Of a stretch of 16,592 nt of DNA, positions 1-8,568 are shown one piece after another. Numbering within the stretch: position 1 is the stretch's first letter; every line of letters begins with the position of its first letter. Under the pieces are notes generated by a model. The model did no database searches. It worked only from the letters and a program-made list of their open reading frames with translations, and had not been told where the DNA came from. Made by a program: the position numbers and the translations under genes. Origin of the DNA: JAHEJB01 sp041748175 (GTDB lineage Bacteria > Bacteroidota > Rhodothermia > Rhodothermales > Rubricoccaceae); contig JBGTDU010000027.1 in NCBI GenBank assembly GCA_041748175.1, positions 1-16,592 on the forward strand. The letters are read 5' to 3'.

Positions 1-413
1 TGTCGGACCTCGCGGCCGAGCTGGAATTGTCGGCTGCTGTGATCGCGGACCGCGCCGAGCAGCAAGCGGGCGGCGGCATGAGCGCGCCGGTTTCTGCTGC
101 CGCCTCCGCTTCGGTCGAGACCGAAACGGCGCTTAGCTACGGGCTGGCCGCCGCGTATCCGAACCCGTTCAACCCGAGCGTGGCAATCCCGTTTACGGTG
201 CCCGAGGCCGCCAACGTGACGGTGGAACTCTACGATGTGCTGGGCCGCCGCGTCGCCGTTGTGGCCAACGGTCTGTTCGACGCGGGCCGCCACACGCTTC
301 GTTTCGACGGCTCGGACCTCGCCAGCGGTGTGTACCTGCTCCGCGCCGTGATGGAGGCGGAAGCGGGAGGAACGGCGCGTGCATTCACGCAGCGGCTGAC
401 GTTGCTGAAGTAG
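1..413 (+). CDS. C-terminus of a T9SS-secreted protein (5' end outside window)
   Basis: The frame is open from the left edge (first full codon at position 3) to the TAG at 411-413, so only the tail is seen. It holds a short helical, Ala/Glu-rich stretch, a low-complexity Ala/Ser linker and then a type IX sorting domain: YPNPFNP near 157-177, a YDVLGR motif near 231-248, and a LASGVYLLR strand before the end at LTLLK. In Bacteroidota such domains direct export through the outer membrane by T9SS, with the domain normally cleaved. About half of the last 85 residues match the tail of the protease ending at 12848, and the helical stretch before it is also similar, so the two proteins may belong to the same family of cargo. 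The catalytic or binding part lies outside the window, so its function cannot be told. Confidence 0.85.
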   Translation, partial: SDLAAELELSAAVIADRAEQQAGGGMSAPVSAAASASVETETALSYGLAAAYPNPFNPSVAIPFTVPEAANVTVELYDVLGRRVAVVANGLFDAGRHTLRFDGSDLASGVYLLRAVMEAEAGGTARAFTQRLTLLK

Positions 414-445
414 GCTGAACCTCTCTGTCCCGATGCAGGACCGAG

Positions 446-480
446 AAAGCCCCGGCTTCCTTGACGGAAACCGGGGCTTT
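446..480. terminator. Bidirectional hairpin terminator between convergent genes
   Basis: A perfect 10-bp stem, AAAGCCCCGG (446-455) with CCGGGGCTTT (471-480), continues after one mismatch as TTCC/GGAA around a 5-base loop. It starts in A's and ends in T's, so it can act as an intrinsic terminator on both strands, although the T-run is short. It lies between the plus-strand secretion gene ending at 413 and the minus-strand gene ending at 526, where a shared terminator is expected. Confidence 0.85.
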
Positions 481-525
481 GTACAGATACCGATGGGCGA
501 AAATCCAATAGCGGCGATCCTCCCG

Positions 526-1086
526 CTACTTCCGCCTGCTCAACCACGAATCCGCTTTCTTGGCGACAGCGCCTGCCACGGCTGCCTTCGCCGCTTCGGC
601 AACAACATCGGCGATGTCTTTCGACCGCTCGTAGCCCGCTTCAGCTTTGTGGGCCGCAGTCTCCGCTGCATCGCCCAAGGCATCAGCGGCGGCACGGAGC
701 TTCTGCGAGAGCACGTCGCCCGCATCATCGGCATAATGGGCCGCCTGCCCACGGAGCTTGCGGGCCCGTTCTTCAACCCGCTCGGCAAAAGAAGGCGGTT
801 CGGGCTCGGGAAAGACACCCGAGATCAGTCGCCCCGCGACGAACCCGAGTCCCGCCGCGGCGGTCATCGCCAACGCCGGGTGGTCTTCGATCCAGGCCTT
901 TACCGCGGTGAGCGTGTCGGTGGCATAATCATCAAGCATCTCGTAGGTGCTTGGAGCGGACGTGCTTCCATTGGTAGGCGCGGAGATCAGCGTACGCTTC
1001 TTTTCGTTCGCGGCTTCGGCCACGTCCGTTGGATCCGCTGCCGTTGCAGCGTCAGGATTTTCGTCGTTTTTCTTCGTTGGAGGCAT
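526..1086 (-). CDS. Small single-span membrane protein, DUF883/ElaB-like
   Basis: A 186-residue protein. Residues 1-60 are polar and probably disordered. Residues about 70-91 (HPALAMTAAAGLGFVAGRLI) form one glycine/alanine-rich membrane span preceded by a short acidic helix. Residues 98-186 form a long Ala/Glu/Lys/Arg amphipathic helical region ending in basic residues. The span with its preceding helix resembles the membrane anchor of DUF883/ElaB/YqjD proteins, which are inner-membrane, stress-induced and in Escherichia coli ribosome-associated. In that family the anchor sits at the C-terminus, whereas here a long helical tail follows, reminiscent of LEA or apolipoprotein-like helices. A stress or envelope role is inference. 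It is divergent from the TPR gene and convergent with the gene ending at 413, so it is probably transcribed alone. Confidence 0.7.
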   Translation of the reverse strand: MPPTKKNDENPDAATAADPTDVAEAANEKKRTLISAPTNGSTSAPSTYEMLDDYATDTLTAVKAWIEDHPALAMTAAAGLGFVAGRLISGVFPEPEPPSFAERVEERARKLRGQAAHYADDAGDVLSQKLRAAADALGDAAETAAHKAEAGYERSKDIADVVAEAAKAAVAGAVAKKADSWLSRRK

Positions 1087-1239
1087 GGTGCTGTTGAGAA
1101 TCGGAGGAACTTCCAGGGAGATTTGCGCGCTTCGCTCACTGTCTCGGCGGCGGCGAGGAACACGCGTGGTAGACCTTTGCCGCCGCTAATTGTTTCGCAC
1201 ATTCTGGACGTCGAGGATACCATTGGCCCAACTCGCTCG

Positions 1240-1247
1240 TATTTTTG
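1240..1247 (+). promoter_or_regulatory. Possible Bacteroidota-type -7 element (TATTTTTG)
   Basis: TATTTTTG at 1240-1247 matches all fixed positions of the TAnnTTTG -7 consensus of Bacteroidota, 63 bases upstream of the TPR gene start chosen at 1311. The nearest upstream TTG (1223-1225) leaves a spacer of only 14 bases, shorter than usual, so the -33 element is not convincing. The rest of the divergent intergenic region 1087-1310 shows no clear second promoter or operator. Confidence 0.3.
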
Positions 1248-1310
1248 AATAATCCGGCCTCCCTCCAGTCCGCGTTGCAGGCCGCATCTGCCAAGTTCGT
1301 CCCCCCGCCC

Positions 1311-3995
1311 ATGTCCGTTCGGCCCCGTAGTCCGTTCGCGCTACTGCTGGTCATAACGCTGACCAGCCTCCCGACCTCCGCCCAAACAGCAGATCCGGCG
1401 CGAGCCGACGCGGCGTACGAGGAGGCCCGCAGCTTGCTCGACGCACGGCTTTTCGCTTCCGCGGCGGAAGCCTTCGGGACTTTTCGAACGACCTACCCGA
1501 ATAACCCACGCGAACCCGAGGCACTTTTCCACCAGGCGGAATCGGCGCTGGCCTCCGGTGACGACGCGCTCGCCGCTGAGCTTTTCTCCGCATTCCACAA
1601 CGCCTATCCTGGCCACGTTCTGGCTGGAAGAGCACGGATGGCTCTCGGTGAGCACTACTACGGACAAGGCCAGTACCAGGAGGCGGAGCTTGCTTTTCGG
1701 GATGCGCTCAATGCCAGGCAGCCTTCCGACACACGAGCGCGGACGCACTACATGCTAGGGCTCACACTCATGAAAATGGGGCGTCCGGGCGAGGCCCTGA
1801 CTCAATTCGAACAAGCCACGGAGGTCGAAGCCGACGGCGCTTCAACCCCTTTTGCGCTTTATGCAGCCGGGCAGGTTCATTCCGAGCAGGGAACGTGGGG
1901 AGGCGCAGCAGGCGCTTTTGGCAGGCTCGCCGATGCATTTCCGGATTCGGAGCAGAACCGGACTGTGGGTCCTGGCCTCGGTGAGGCCCTCGCGCGAACC
2001 GGCCAGTATCGGGCGGCTAGCGATGAACTGGCTGGCCGTGTACCGCAGCTCGTCGGCGAGGAACGTAACCGTGGCGAGTGGCTCCTCGGCGACGCCCTGC
2101 TCCACCAAAACAGAGGTGAAGAGGCCCAGGAACACTTCGAAGCCATCCCGGCGGGCAGCGCCTACCACCGCCATGCCACATTCGGGCTGGGACGGGTTGC
2201 GTTCGATGCGGGCGCGTTCGATGTCGCGGCGGAGCATTTTGCGGAGGTCCGAGCGGGATCTGAAGCGTTAAGCGCCGATGACGACCTGGGCCACGAGGCC
2301 ACCTATTACGAGGGTCTGGCATTGAAGCAAACGGGACAACTGGGTGAGGCTGAACTTCGCCTGGCCGCGGCCTCGCTTCGAAACCCGAACGGCGCGTTTG
2401 CCGATGCCGCTCTTCTCGAGCTCGGCATCCTTCGATTCGAACGGAGGCAGTATCAGGAAGCCGCGTCGGCACTCGACCGCCTGGTGAACAACCACGGCAC
2501 ATCGCCATACGCTGGAGAAGGCGCAAGAATGCTGGGCGAGGCGTACGCTGCCGTCGGCGATACGGAAAGGGCGCGCCAGGCTTATCGACAAGCTGAAGCG
2601 CTTGGTGCGGCATCGCCAGAGTTGGGCGAGGAAGTTAAATTCATGGAAGCGTACGGCCTGTTCCGAAACGGACGCCACGACGAGGCCGTGACCGCTCTGA
2701 CGCGCGTCTACGAATCGGATCGGAATGGCCCACGTGCGGGAGAAGCCCTTTTCTGGGCCGGAGAAAGCGCCTTCCAGGCGGGGAGCTACGGCCAGGCGGA
2801 ACAGATCATGAGCGGCTTTCTCCAGAGTTTTGGCGACCACCGCCAGGCCGACGCTGCGCGCTACGTTCTCGCGTGGACGCACTTCAAGCGCCGCGATTAC
2901 GCCGCCGCAGCCCTTGGCTTCGAGCGCTTCCTGTCGGCCTACCGCCGCAGCGCGGAATCCGTCCCCTACTTCGCCGACGCGCATTTGCGCTTGGGTGACA
3001 GCTATTACGCCCTTCGTCGATTCGACGAAGCTCTTGCCGTCTACGCGCGCATGGGTTCGGTGGTGGAAGGCGGCCAGGGTCTTGACTATGCGCTCTTTCA
3101 GTCTGCGCAGGCCCACGCCGGGGCGGGTCGAAGCGCCAATGCCCACGAATTCCTTGATCGGCTATTGGCGGAATACCCGCAGAGCCCACTCCGTGCAGAG
3201 GCCCGCTATCTGAAGGGCTCGCTGCACTTTGGAGCCGATCGATACGACGATGCGATCGCCCAGTATCAACAAGTCGTGGACCGCCACCCGACAAGCCCGA
3301 TTGCTCCAAAGGCACTCTATGGCATCGGCGACGCGCATTACAATCAGGGTAGGCTAAGCGAAGCGGCGGACGCCTATCGGCAGGTTCTGGATCGGTATCC
3401 GTCGAGCCCGTTCGTAGCCAATGCCCTCGATGGGCTTGAGTTTGCCCTGGAAGGCCTCGGGCGAGGCGACGAATTCCGTGCGACGCTGGCCGCCTTCCAG
3501 GCGAATGCAAATCCGGCGACGCGCGATAGGCTCCGGCTTCGCCAGGCCGAGCTAGCGTTTGAGAACGGCGAATACCAGACTGCGGCAGATCGGCTGACCG
3601 CGTTTGTTTCGGATGCCGGCGACCGTTCGCTCGTCCCCTCCGCTCTTCTCACATTGGGCGGCACGTATGCGGCTCTCGATCGACCACGTGACGCGGCGCA
3701 GGCATTTGCGCGGATCGCCAGTGAGTTCCCCGGAAGTCCGCTCCACCCGGAGGCCGTCGTTCGCCACGGCGAGATCCTCCTTGATGCCAACGACCCGGCA
3801 GGCTCGCTGGCCGTGCTTTCTGGCTATGAGCAGCGCTTCCCCGACAACGCCGAGCAGATTGCGGCGGCCCTCCTCGCTGAATCGAAAGCATTACGTGCCC
3901 TCGGACGCAATGCGGAAGCAGACGCCCGCATTCAGCATCTTCTTGCCTACTTCCCCGAGACCGCAGCCGCCGCCGAAGCGGGGCGTACGCCGTAA
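1311..3995 (+). CDS. Exported multi-TPR scaffold protein
   Basis: An 894-residue protein. I start it at the ATG at 1311 rather than the in-frame TTG at 1245, because 1311 gives a clean signal peptide: basic MSVRPR, a hydrophobic run, then PTSA cleaved before Gln25. The rest is almost entirely tetratricopeptide repeats, roughly twenty. Helix pairs carry the usual A..YP.SP..A.A...LG spacing, for example YPNNPREPEALF, YPQSPLRAEARY, HPTSPIAPKALY and YPSSPFVANAL. Repeats of this BamD/CpoB-like type make protein-docking solenoids in the periplasm or on the inner face of the outer membrane. No lipobox cysteine is seen, so it is probably soluble. It heads a same-strand cluster with a barrel, an HU/SPOR protein and ExbBD, which suggests it scaffolds that assembly. 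The binding partner is inferred. Confidence 0.88.
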   Translation: MSVRPRSPFALLLVITLTSLPTSAQTADPARADAAYEEARSLLDARLFASAAEAFGTFRTTYPNNPREPEALFHQAESALASGDDALAAELFSAFHNAYPGHVLAGRARMALGEHYYGQGQYQEAELAFRDALNARQPSDTRARTHYMLGLTLMKMGRPGEALTQFEQATEVEADGASTPFALYAAGQVHSEQGTWGGAAGAFGRLADAFPDSEQNRTVGPGLGEALARTGQYRAASDELAGRVPQLVGEERNRGEWLLGDALLHQNRGEEAQEHFEAIPAGSAYHRHATFGLGRVAFDAGAFDVAAEHFAEVRAGSEALSADDDLGHEATYYEGLALKQTGQLGEAELRLAAASLRNPNGAFADAALLELGILRFERRQYQEAASALDRLVNNHGTSPYAGEGARMLGEAYAAVGDTERARQAYRQAEALGAASPELGEEVKFMEAYGLFRNGRHDEAVTALTRVYESDRNGPRAGEALFWAGESAFQAGSYGQAEQIMSGFLQSFGDHRQADAARYVLAWTHFKRRDYAAAALGFERFLSAYRRSAESVPYFADAHLRLGDSYYALRRFDEALAVYARMGSVVEGGQGLDYALFQSAQAHAGAGRSANAHEFLDRLLAEYPQSPLRAEARYLKGSLHFGADRYDDAIAQYQQVVDRHPTSPIAPKALYGIGDAHYNQGRLSEAADAYRQVLDRYPSSPFVANALDGLEFALEGLGRGDEFRATLAAFQANANPATRDRLRLRQAELAFENGEYQTAADRLTAFVSDAGDRSLVPSALLTLGGTYAALDRPRDAAQAFARIASEFPGSPLHPEAVVRHGEILLDANDPAGSLAVLSGYEQRFPDNAEQIAAALLAESKALRALGRNAEADARIQHLLAYFPETAAAAEAGRTP

Positions 3996-4060
3996 CCAAC
4001 ATCCCAGAACGCTCCGATTCGCATCACAAACCTCGGCCTTCCATCGTCCTCCCAACTGTG

Positions 4061-5689
4061 ATGGCTCTCCGTCTCTCCTTCCTGGCCGTCGTCGCCAGCC
4101 TGCCGCTGGTTGCGGGTGCGCAACCCAACGACCACCTCCCGAACCTCACGCCGACGGATTTTGTGATTACCGGCGAGCTTGAGATCAACCTGCCGCAACT
4201 TGAGCGGCAGCCGCTGTCGGGCTTCGGGCCTCCTCCCCGCACCTACGTAATTCCCGCCGAACGCCGCGCCGCGACGAGCCCGTACGGCGTAGGGTATGAC
4301 GGCCTGCCTGCCTTTTCCCTCGCCGGGCCAGCCGACCCTCATTTTGCCCTGGCCGATGGGCGGCTCCTCCGCGTCGAAGGAGGGCTGGGCACCGACATCG
4401 CGCGTTATGGCCGCCTGAACTTTGCGAACTCCGCGTTTTTTGTGGATGCGGATTACGATGGGCTTGGAAGCACCACGGATGTCGTCGGCGGAACGCCCGA
4501 TCCGTTCGTCACCTTCAACAACCTGAACGCGCGGGGCGGCGTCCGCACATCGGGAAGCGTGACGGCGTCGCTTACGGGCCTGGTCAACTACAACGATTTC
4601 TCGCTTCCCGTCGGGACGAGCCCGACTGATCAACGGACCATTTCGAGAGTTGGGGCTGAGGCCAACGTGGGCACCGCGGTCTCTTCGATGACCCAGGCTG
4701 GCCTTTCCTTATCCATAGCACGAACCAAAGTTGACGACAACCTGATCGCGACCTCGACTTCCGACATCCGCCTCGACGCCAGCGCCTTCGCCGAACTGCT
4801 CAACCGGTTCGTGCGCGTGGAGGGCGGCGTTGGCAGAGGCTCATTCATTGATGGATCGGACGGAGCCGACGTGTTCGATTACAACGCCGGGCTGATCTTG
4901 CAGGCCTACACCGCCGGAGGTATTCAGCTCAGCGGCGGTGCTCGCTTGCTCGGTTACAGCACGTCGGTGCAAAACGGCGATGCGTCTTCCACCCTCTTCG
5001 CGCCCGTTGCCAGCGCCGAGTTACCACTGGGTACAGCGGGCCGCCTTTTCGCCTTCACCGACCCCCGCGTTGAGCGGCGAGGCGTTTTCGAGCTGCTCGA
5101 TGCCAATCCGTTTGCGCGTATAGGTTTTGTCGCGCCGGATATACACACCGTGGACGGCGAAGCCGGTATCGAATTGCGCAGCGGGTCGGCGGGGCTAAAG
5201 GTCTACGGCGGTGTCACGATCAGCCCGACGCGCCAGTTTTTTGAAGGCGGCGCAGGCACGGGTCTATTCACCACCGATTACGCCAAGGCCCGGACGCTTC
5301 TCGGCGGCGCCGATGTCTCCTATGTAACGCCGAGCGGTATCGAACTCTCGGTGGGCGGAGCGTTGCGCAACGGCAAGCTCACGGAGCTAGACCAGGAGTT
5401 GCCCTACTATGCCACCACGGTAGGGCGAGCCGGCGCACAGGTGCCGTTTCTTCGTGGTCGGGGTCGCGTTGGGCTTTCCGCCTACGTCGAAGGCGAGCGC
5501 CCCGTCGACCGGGTGGGTACACGGATGCTTTCTGGCTTCGGCGTACTTGGCGTGGACGTGGCTTACGAGTTTTCGCGCGGGCTTAGTTTCGTAGCTCGCG
5601 GCGAGCGCCTCGTGGGCGACGCGGAACGCTGGGAGGGCTTCCCGCAGGCATCCACGACCATCATTGCGGGCATCCGGTTTGTCCGCTAA
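4061..5689 (+). CDS. Outer-membrane beta-barrel protein of unknown function
   Basis: A 542-residue protein. The ATG at 4061 (immediately after an in-frame GTG) gives a signal peptide MALRLSFLAVVASLPLVAGA cleaved before Gln21. A proline-rich segment follows (about 25-80), then alternating amphipathic strands to the end, such as GSVTASLTGLVNY, GIQLSGGARLLGY, GLKVYGGVTIS and GIELSVGGAL. The protein ends IIAGIRFVR, a final strand with a near-terminal aromatic as BAM substrates usually have. No TonB box or plug domain is recognisable, so it is not an obvious TonB-dependent receptor. It lies 65 bases after the TPR gene and 57 before the HU/SPOR gene, consistent with one transcript. It may be the outer-membrane partner of the ExbBD-linked complex. 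I cannot assign a substrate. Confidence 0.8.
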   Translation: MALRLSFLAVVASLPLVAGAQPNDHLPNLTPTDFVITGELEINLPQLERQPLSGFGPPPRTYVIPAERRAATSPYGVGYDGLPAFSLAGPADPHFALADGRLLRVEGGLGTDIARYGRLNFANSAFFVDADYDGLGSTTDVVGGTPDPFVTFNNLNARGGVRTSGSVTASLTGLVNYNDFSLPVGTSPTDQRTISRVGAEANVGTAVSSMTQAGLSLSIARTKVDDNLIATSTSDIRLDASAFAELLNRFVRVEGGVGRGSFIDGSDGADVFDYNAGLILQAYTAGGIQLSGGARLLGYSTSVQNGDASSTLFAPVASAELPLGTAGRLFAFTDPRVERRGVFELLDANPFARIGFVAPDIHTVDGEAGIELRSGSAGLKVYGGVTISPTRQFFEGGAGTGLFTTDYAKARTLLGGADVSYVTPSGIELSVGGALRNGKLTELDQELPYYATTVGRAGAQVPFLRGRGRVGLSAYVEGERPVDRVGTRMLSGFGVLGVDVAYEFSRGLSFVARGERLVGDAERWEGFPQASTTIIAGIRFVR

Positions 5690-5746
5690 GAATCACCAAT
5701 CCTCCACACCACTTCTCGGCTTCCTTCCCGGCAACACAACGGACCG

Positions 5747-7417
5747 ATGAACCCTGCTCCTCAGTACGTCCACGCCCTCGTTTCAGCAATCCAGGCTCGA
5801 CTCACGTCAGGAGCCGATGTCGCAATTGCCGGCTTCGGACGTCTGCAACATTGGCACGAACCTGCTCGCGTGGATACGACGTCAGACGGACAGAAAATCC
5901 TTCTGCCCCCAACGAACACCATCCATTTCGCGCCCGATGCATCGCTTGAGCCCACCGACGATGGTGCCTTCCTTGATGCTCTTGCGGATGCCTTCCCGAG
6001 GGGTTCTGACTTTTCGCGCCAGGCGCTTGACGAAGTGCTCGCGATTCTAAGGCAGCAGCTAGATGAGGAAGGCGAATTGGTTCTTGATGGCGTTGGCCGC
6101 TTCCGTACCGACGTCGGCTCCGTCTCGTTTGAGCCTTCTGAGTCGCTGGCAACAGCCGTGAACAATCCGTTCGCCGGGCTTCCGCCTATCGCGACGAGCA
6201 AGATCGAAGAAAGCGCAACTGCAGCGGATCCTTCGGAGGTTGATGAAAACCCATACCTCGCCTCAGAAAATTCTCTCTCGATGCCGGACGCGACCATGGC
6301 GGAGCTCCCTTCCGAGCAGACAAACGCCGACACCGTTCTGGACGCCCTTCAGGCATCCTTGATCGAAAGCGACAGGGAAACCAATTCACCGCGTACGCCC
6401 ATCGCCCTCCAAGATGGCGCGCGTGCCGAGACCGAAGGGGCCACGGAAGAGAACCCACGCATCCACGCCGCTTCCCCGGACGGAACGAGCACGGGCTATG
6501 ATCCGGCGACAAAGGATGAGGCCGCTTCGATAGACGATGATATCGACGCCTTCCTGTCCGGCGTCTGGGTGACGGCGGGAGCTATGTCGGAAGCAATGAC
6601 GCCCGGCCTTGAGAACGACGAACCGGTAGCCACGGAGCATTCGGAATCAGAGAGCGTCGCGGAGTTCGAAGCCGAAAACACCCCGCCGCCGTTCAGTCGC
6701 ACGGGCAGTGGAACGGCGATCGCCGCGGCCTCCGCCGTCCTGAACTCAGGTGAATACAACCACGGCGGCCGCCACGCCAATCGCACGAAGCGAAACCGCG
6801 CGGCTCTACTGCTGATCCCCGCCGTCGTGGCCCTCTGCGTACTGGCAGTCGTGGTGCTTTGGCCGCGCCTCGCGGACGACCGAATTGTGGCCGAAAGTGG
6901 CGGTGCCGCTGCTCTTGATGAGGCATCCGAAGACTCGCTATTCGCTACCCACGCGGGTGGTACGTCGAATGCGGAAGCCGACGAGCATCCCGATCCGGCG
7001 ACATTCGAAAGCACGGAAATGATCGCGGAGGACGATACTCCGACTACGGTGAATGAAGCAACCGTCACGCAAAACCCCGAATCGGCCGTTGCCGCGCCCG
7101 CCCCGGGACGCGCTGATAGAATAGACACACCAACTCCCAATGCCCTTCCGCAGCAGCTCCGTGGGCCTAGCCAGGTAAATCCGGCTCAAGGCGGCTCAAC
7201 GTGGATCCTTGCTTCCGGCAACCGCACGTCCGCCGAAGAACTCGCCGCACGATACCGCGCCGAGGGGTATCGGTCGAGCGTGCTTGCTGGCGAAGCCAAT
7301 GGGCTTACGGTCTACCGGGTCGCGGTGGGCCAGTTTGGGAGCGCCGACGAAGCTCGTGGCTTGCGGTCGCGCCTGCCTGCCGGCGCCCCGCCCAGCACCT
7401 GGGTCCTTAATTTTTGA
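5747..7417 (+). CDS. HU-CCDC81 / transmembrane / SPOR protein
   Basis: A 556-residue protein starting at the ATG at 5747. Residues 5-70 and 74-135 look like two tandem HU-CCDC81-type domains: a helical start, then a strand motif VAIAGFGRL in the first and LVLDGVGRF in the second, as in IHF/HU-fold proteins. An acidic, low-complexity linker runs to about 340. Basic RTKRNR precedes a single membrane span at about 352-375, and a second linker leads to a C-terminal SPOR domain (about 482-556, STWILASGN ... VYRVAVGQF). SPOR domains bind peptidoglycan lacking stem peptides, so the SPOR end should be periplasmic and the HU pair cytoplasmic. HU-CCDC81 proteins with this layout are known from Bacteroidota, but their role is not well established. 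The stop TGA at 7415-7417 is close to exbB, suggesting coupled expression. Confidence 0.88.
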   Translation: MNPAPQYVHALVSAIQARLTSGADVAIAGFGRLQHWHEPARVDTTSDGQKILLPPTNTIHFAPDASLEPTDDGAFLDALADAFPRGSDFSRQALDEVLAILRQQLDEEGELVLDGVGRFRTDVGSVSFEPSESLATAVNNPFAGLPPIATSKIEESATAADPSEVDENPYLASENSLSMPDATMAELPSEQTNADTVLDALQASLIESDRETNSPRTPIALQDGARAETEGATEENPRIHAASPDGTSTGYDPATKDEAASIDDDIDAFLSGVWVTAGAMSEAMTPGLENDEPVATEHSESESVAEFEAENTPPPFSRTGSGTAIAAASAVLNSGEYNHGGRHANRTKRNRAALLLIPAVVALCVLAVVVLWPRLADDRIVAESGGAAALDEASEDSLFATHAGGTSNAEADEHPDPATFESTEMIAEDDTPTTVNEATVTQNPESAVAAPAPGRADRIDTPTPNALPQQLRGPSQVNPAQGGSTWILASGNRTSAEELAARYRAEGYRSSVLAGEANGLTVYRVAVGQFGSADEARGLRSRLPAGAPPSTWVLNF

Positions 7418-7443
7418 TCGTCAACCAACTCGATTCCACGCTC

Positions 7444-8157
7444 ATGCCGCTCGCTGCACTCTCTCTGGCCCTTCAGGATTCCCTCGCCGCCGATAGCGTG
7501 GCTCAGGTCGCGCTTCCTGCCATTCCTCCGGCGGAGTCGCTGTCAACGCTCGACCTGCTGACAAAGGGCGGGCTGACGATGATCCCGATCCTCTTCCTCT
7601 CGATTTTAACCGTCTATCTGTTCGTCGAGCGATACCTGGCGCTGAGAAAGGCGCGGACGCATCCCGAAAAACTGACACAGGCCGTGAGCGACTACGTTCG
7701 CTCCGGCGATCTGACGGGCGCGATTGGCTATTGCCGCGCGCAAGACAATCCGGCCAGCCGGATTATCCAGCGAGGGCTGGAGCGCGTCGGGCGGCCTATT
7801 CTGGAAATCAAGGAAGCCGTGCAGACGGCAGGGAAACACGAGACCTACATGCTCGAAAAGCGCACGGACCTGATCGCTTCCGCAGCGGCCATCGCCCCGA
7901 TGCTCGGTTTCCTGGGCACGGTGACGGGAATGATCCAGGCCTTCCAGCAGATCCAGCGGCTGCAGGGCGCGGTAAATCCGAGCGTGCTGGCGGAAGGAAT
8001 CTGGGAAGCCCTCGTAACCACGGCGTTCGGCCTGGGCGTGGGGATTATGGCCCTGTTCGCTTACAATTTCCTGATCAACCGCATCAATCGGACGGTCAAC
8101 GATCTGGAACGGGCCTCCACCGAGTTCATCGATCTGCTCCAAACCCCCGCCTCCTGA
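7444..8157 (+). CDS. exbB: ExbB/TolQ/MotA-family proton channel subunit
   Basis: A 237-residue protein from the ATG at 7444. A TTG at 7414 overlapping the previous stop would add ten residues. After a polar N-terminus, span 1 lies at about 45-65 (MIPILFLSILTVYLFVERYL), then a cytoplasmic helical loop. Span 2 is at about 146-168 (AAAIAPMLGFLGTVTGMIQAF), the family signature, and span 3 at about 190-211 (LVTTAFGLGVGIMALFAY). This is the standard three-span ExbB/TolQ topology and length. With ExbD it forms an inner-membrane motor that uses proton flow to do work across the periplasm. It follows the HU/SPOR gene directly and precedes exbD by 3 bases. Whether it serves TonB-like, Tol-like or another role cannot be told from the sequence, so the symbol reflects family only. 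Confidence 0.93.
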   Translation: MPLAALSLALQDSLAADSVAQVALPAIPPAESLSTLDLLTKGGLTMIPILFLSILTVYLFVERYLALRKARTHPEKLTQAVSDYVRSGDLTGAIGYCRAQDNPASRIIQRGLERVGRPILEIKEAVQTAGKHETYMLEKRTDLIASAAAIAPMLGFLGTVTGMIQAFQQIQRLQGAVNPSVLAEGIWEALVTTAFGLGVGIMALFAYNFLINRINRTVNDLERASTEFIDLLQTPAS

Positions 8158-8160
8158 ACC

Positions 8161-8568
8161 ATGCCGCTCGATTTCTCATCCGGACGGAAACCGCTTTCGG
8201 TCTTCAGCCTCGCAGGGCTGACCGACATCGTGTTGTTGCTGCTCATCTTCTTTCTGCTCACGTCCTCGTTCGTTACGCAGTACGGGTTGCAGGTCAACCT
8301 CCCGCGGGTCAACGCCACCGCTCCGCTTGAGCAGCAATATGTGGCCGTGACCATCACCGACGACGGGCGCTACTTTGTGGACCGTGAGGAGACCACCGAA
8401 GAGTACCTCGCCCTCACGATCACCGAAATCCGGGGCACCCGCGACGCACTCGCAGTCTACGCCGATCAGGACGCCACAATTTCGCAACTTGCCACGGTTG
8501 CCAGTACGGGGAGCTTCCTCGGCATGCGCGTCGCGATTGCTACGGATGTGATGGAGGAACAGAACTAA
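8161..8568 (+). CDS. exbD: ExbD/TolR-family motor protein
   Basis: A 135-residue protein starting 3 bases after the exbB stop. A short cytoplasmic N-terminus is followed by one membrane helix (about 20-38, LTDIVLLLLIFFLLTSSF) carrying the family's essential aspartate, here Asp22, which is protonated during proton passage. The following VTQYGLQVNLPRV is the typical post-membrane segment, and a compact periplasmic domain completes the usual length. No tonB or tolA follows: the TAA stop (8566-8568) shares four bases with the stop of a minus-strand comM fragment. In many ExbBD operons the transducer gene comes next, so the cluster may have been cut here or may naturally lack TonB. Confidence 0.93.
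   Translation: MPLDFSSGRKPLSVFSLAGLTDIVLLLLIFFLLTSSFVTQYGLQVNLPRVNATAPLEQQYVAVTITDDGRYFVDREETTEEYLALTITEIRGTRDALAVYADQDATISQLATVASTGSFLGMRVAIATDVMEEQN

Noticed and set aside
433..1248. Long plus-strand open frame of 271 codons
   Set aside because: It lies opposite the minus-strand membrane protein gene and runs through the hairpin terminator. The product is Arg/Gly-rich with no recognisable domain, whereas the minus-strand frame has a clear membrane span and helical tail.
2268..3146. Minus-strand open frame of 292 codons
   Set aside because: It lies wholly inside the TPR gene. GC-rich codons leave few stops on the opposite strand. The product has no TPR, signal or other known pattern.
6496..7140. 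Minus-strand open frame of 214 codons, Ser/Ala-rich
   Set aside because: Antisense to the low-complexity linker and membrane span of the HU/SPOR protein. Its composition simply mirrors that linker.
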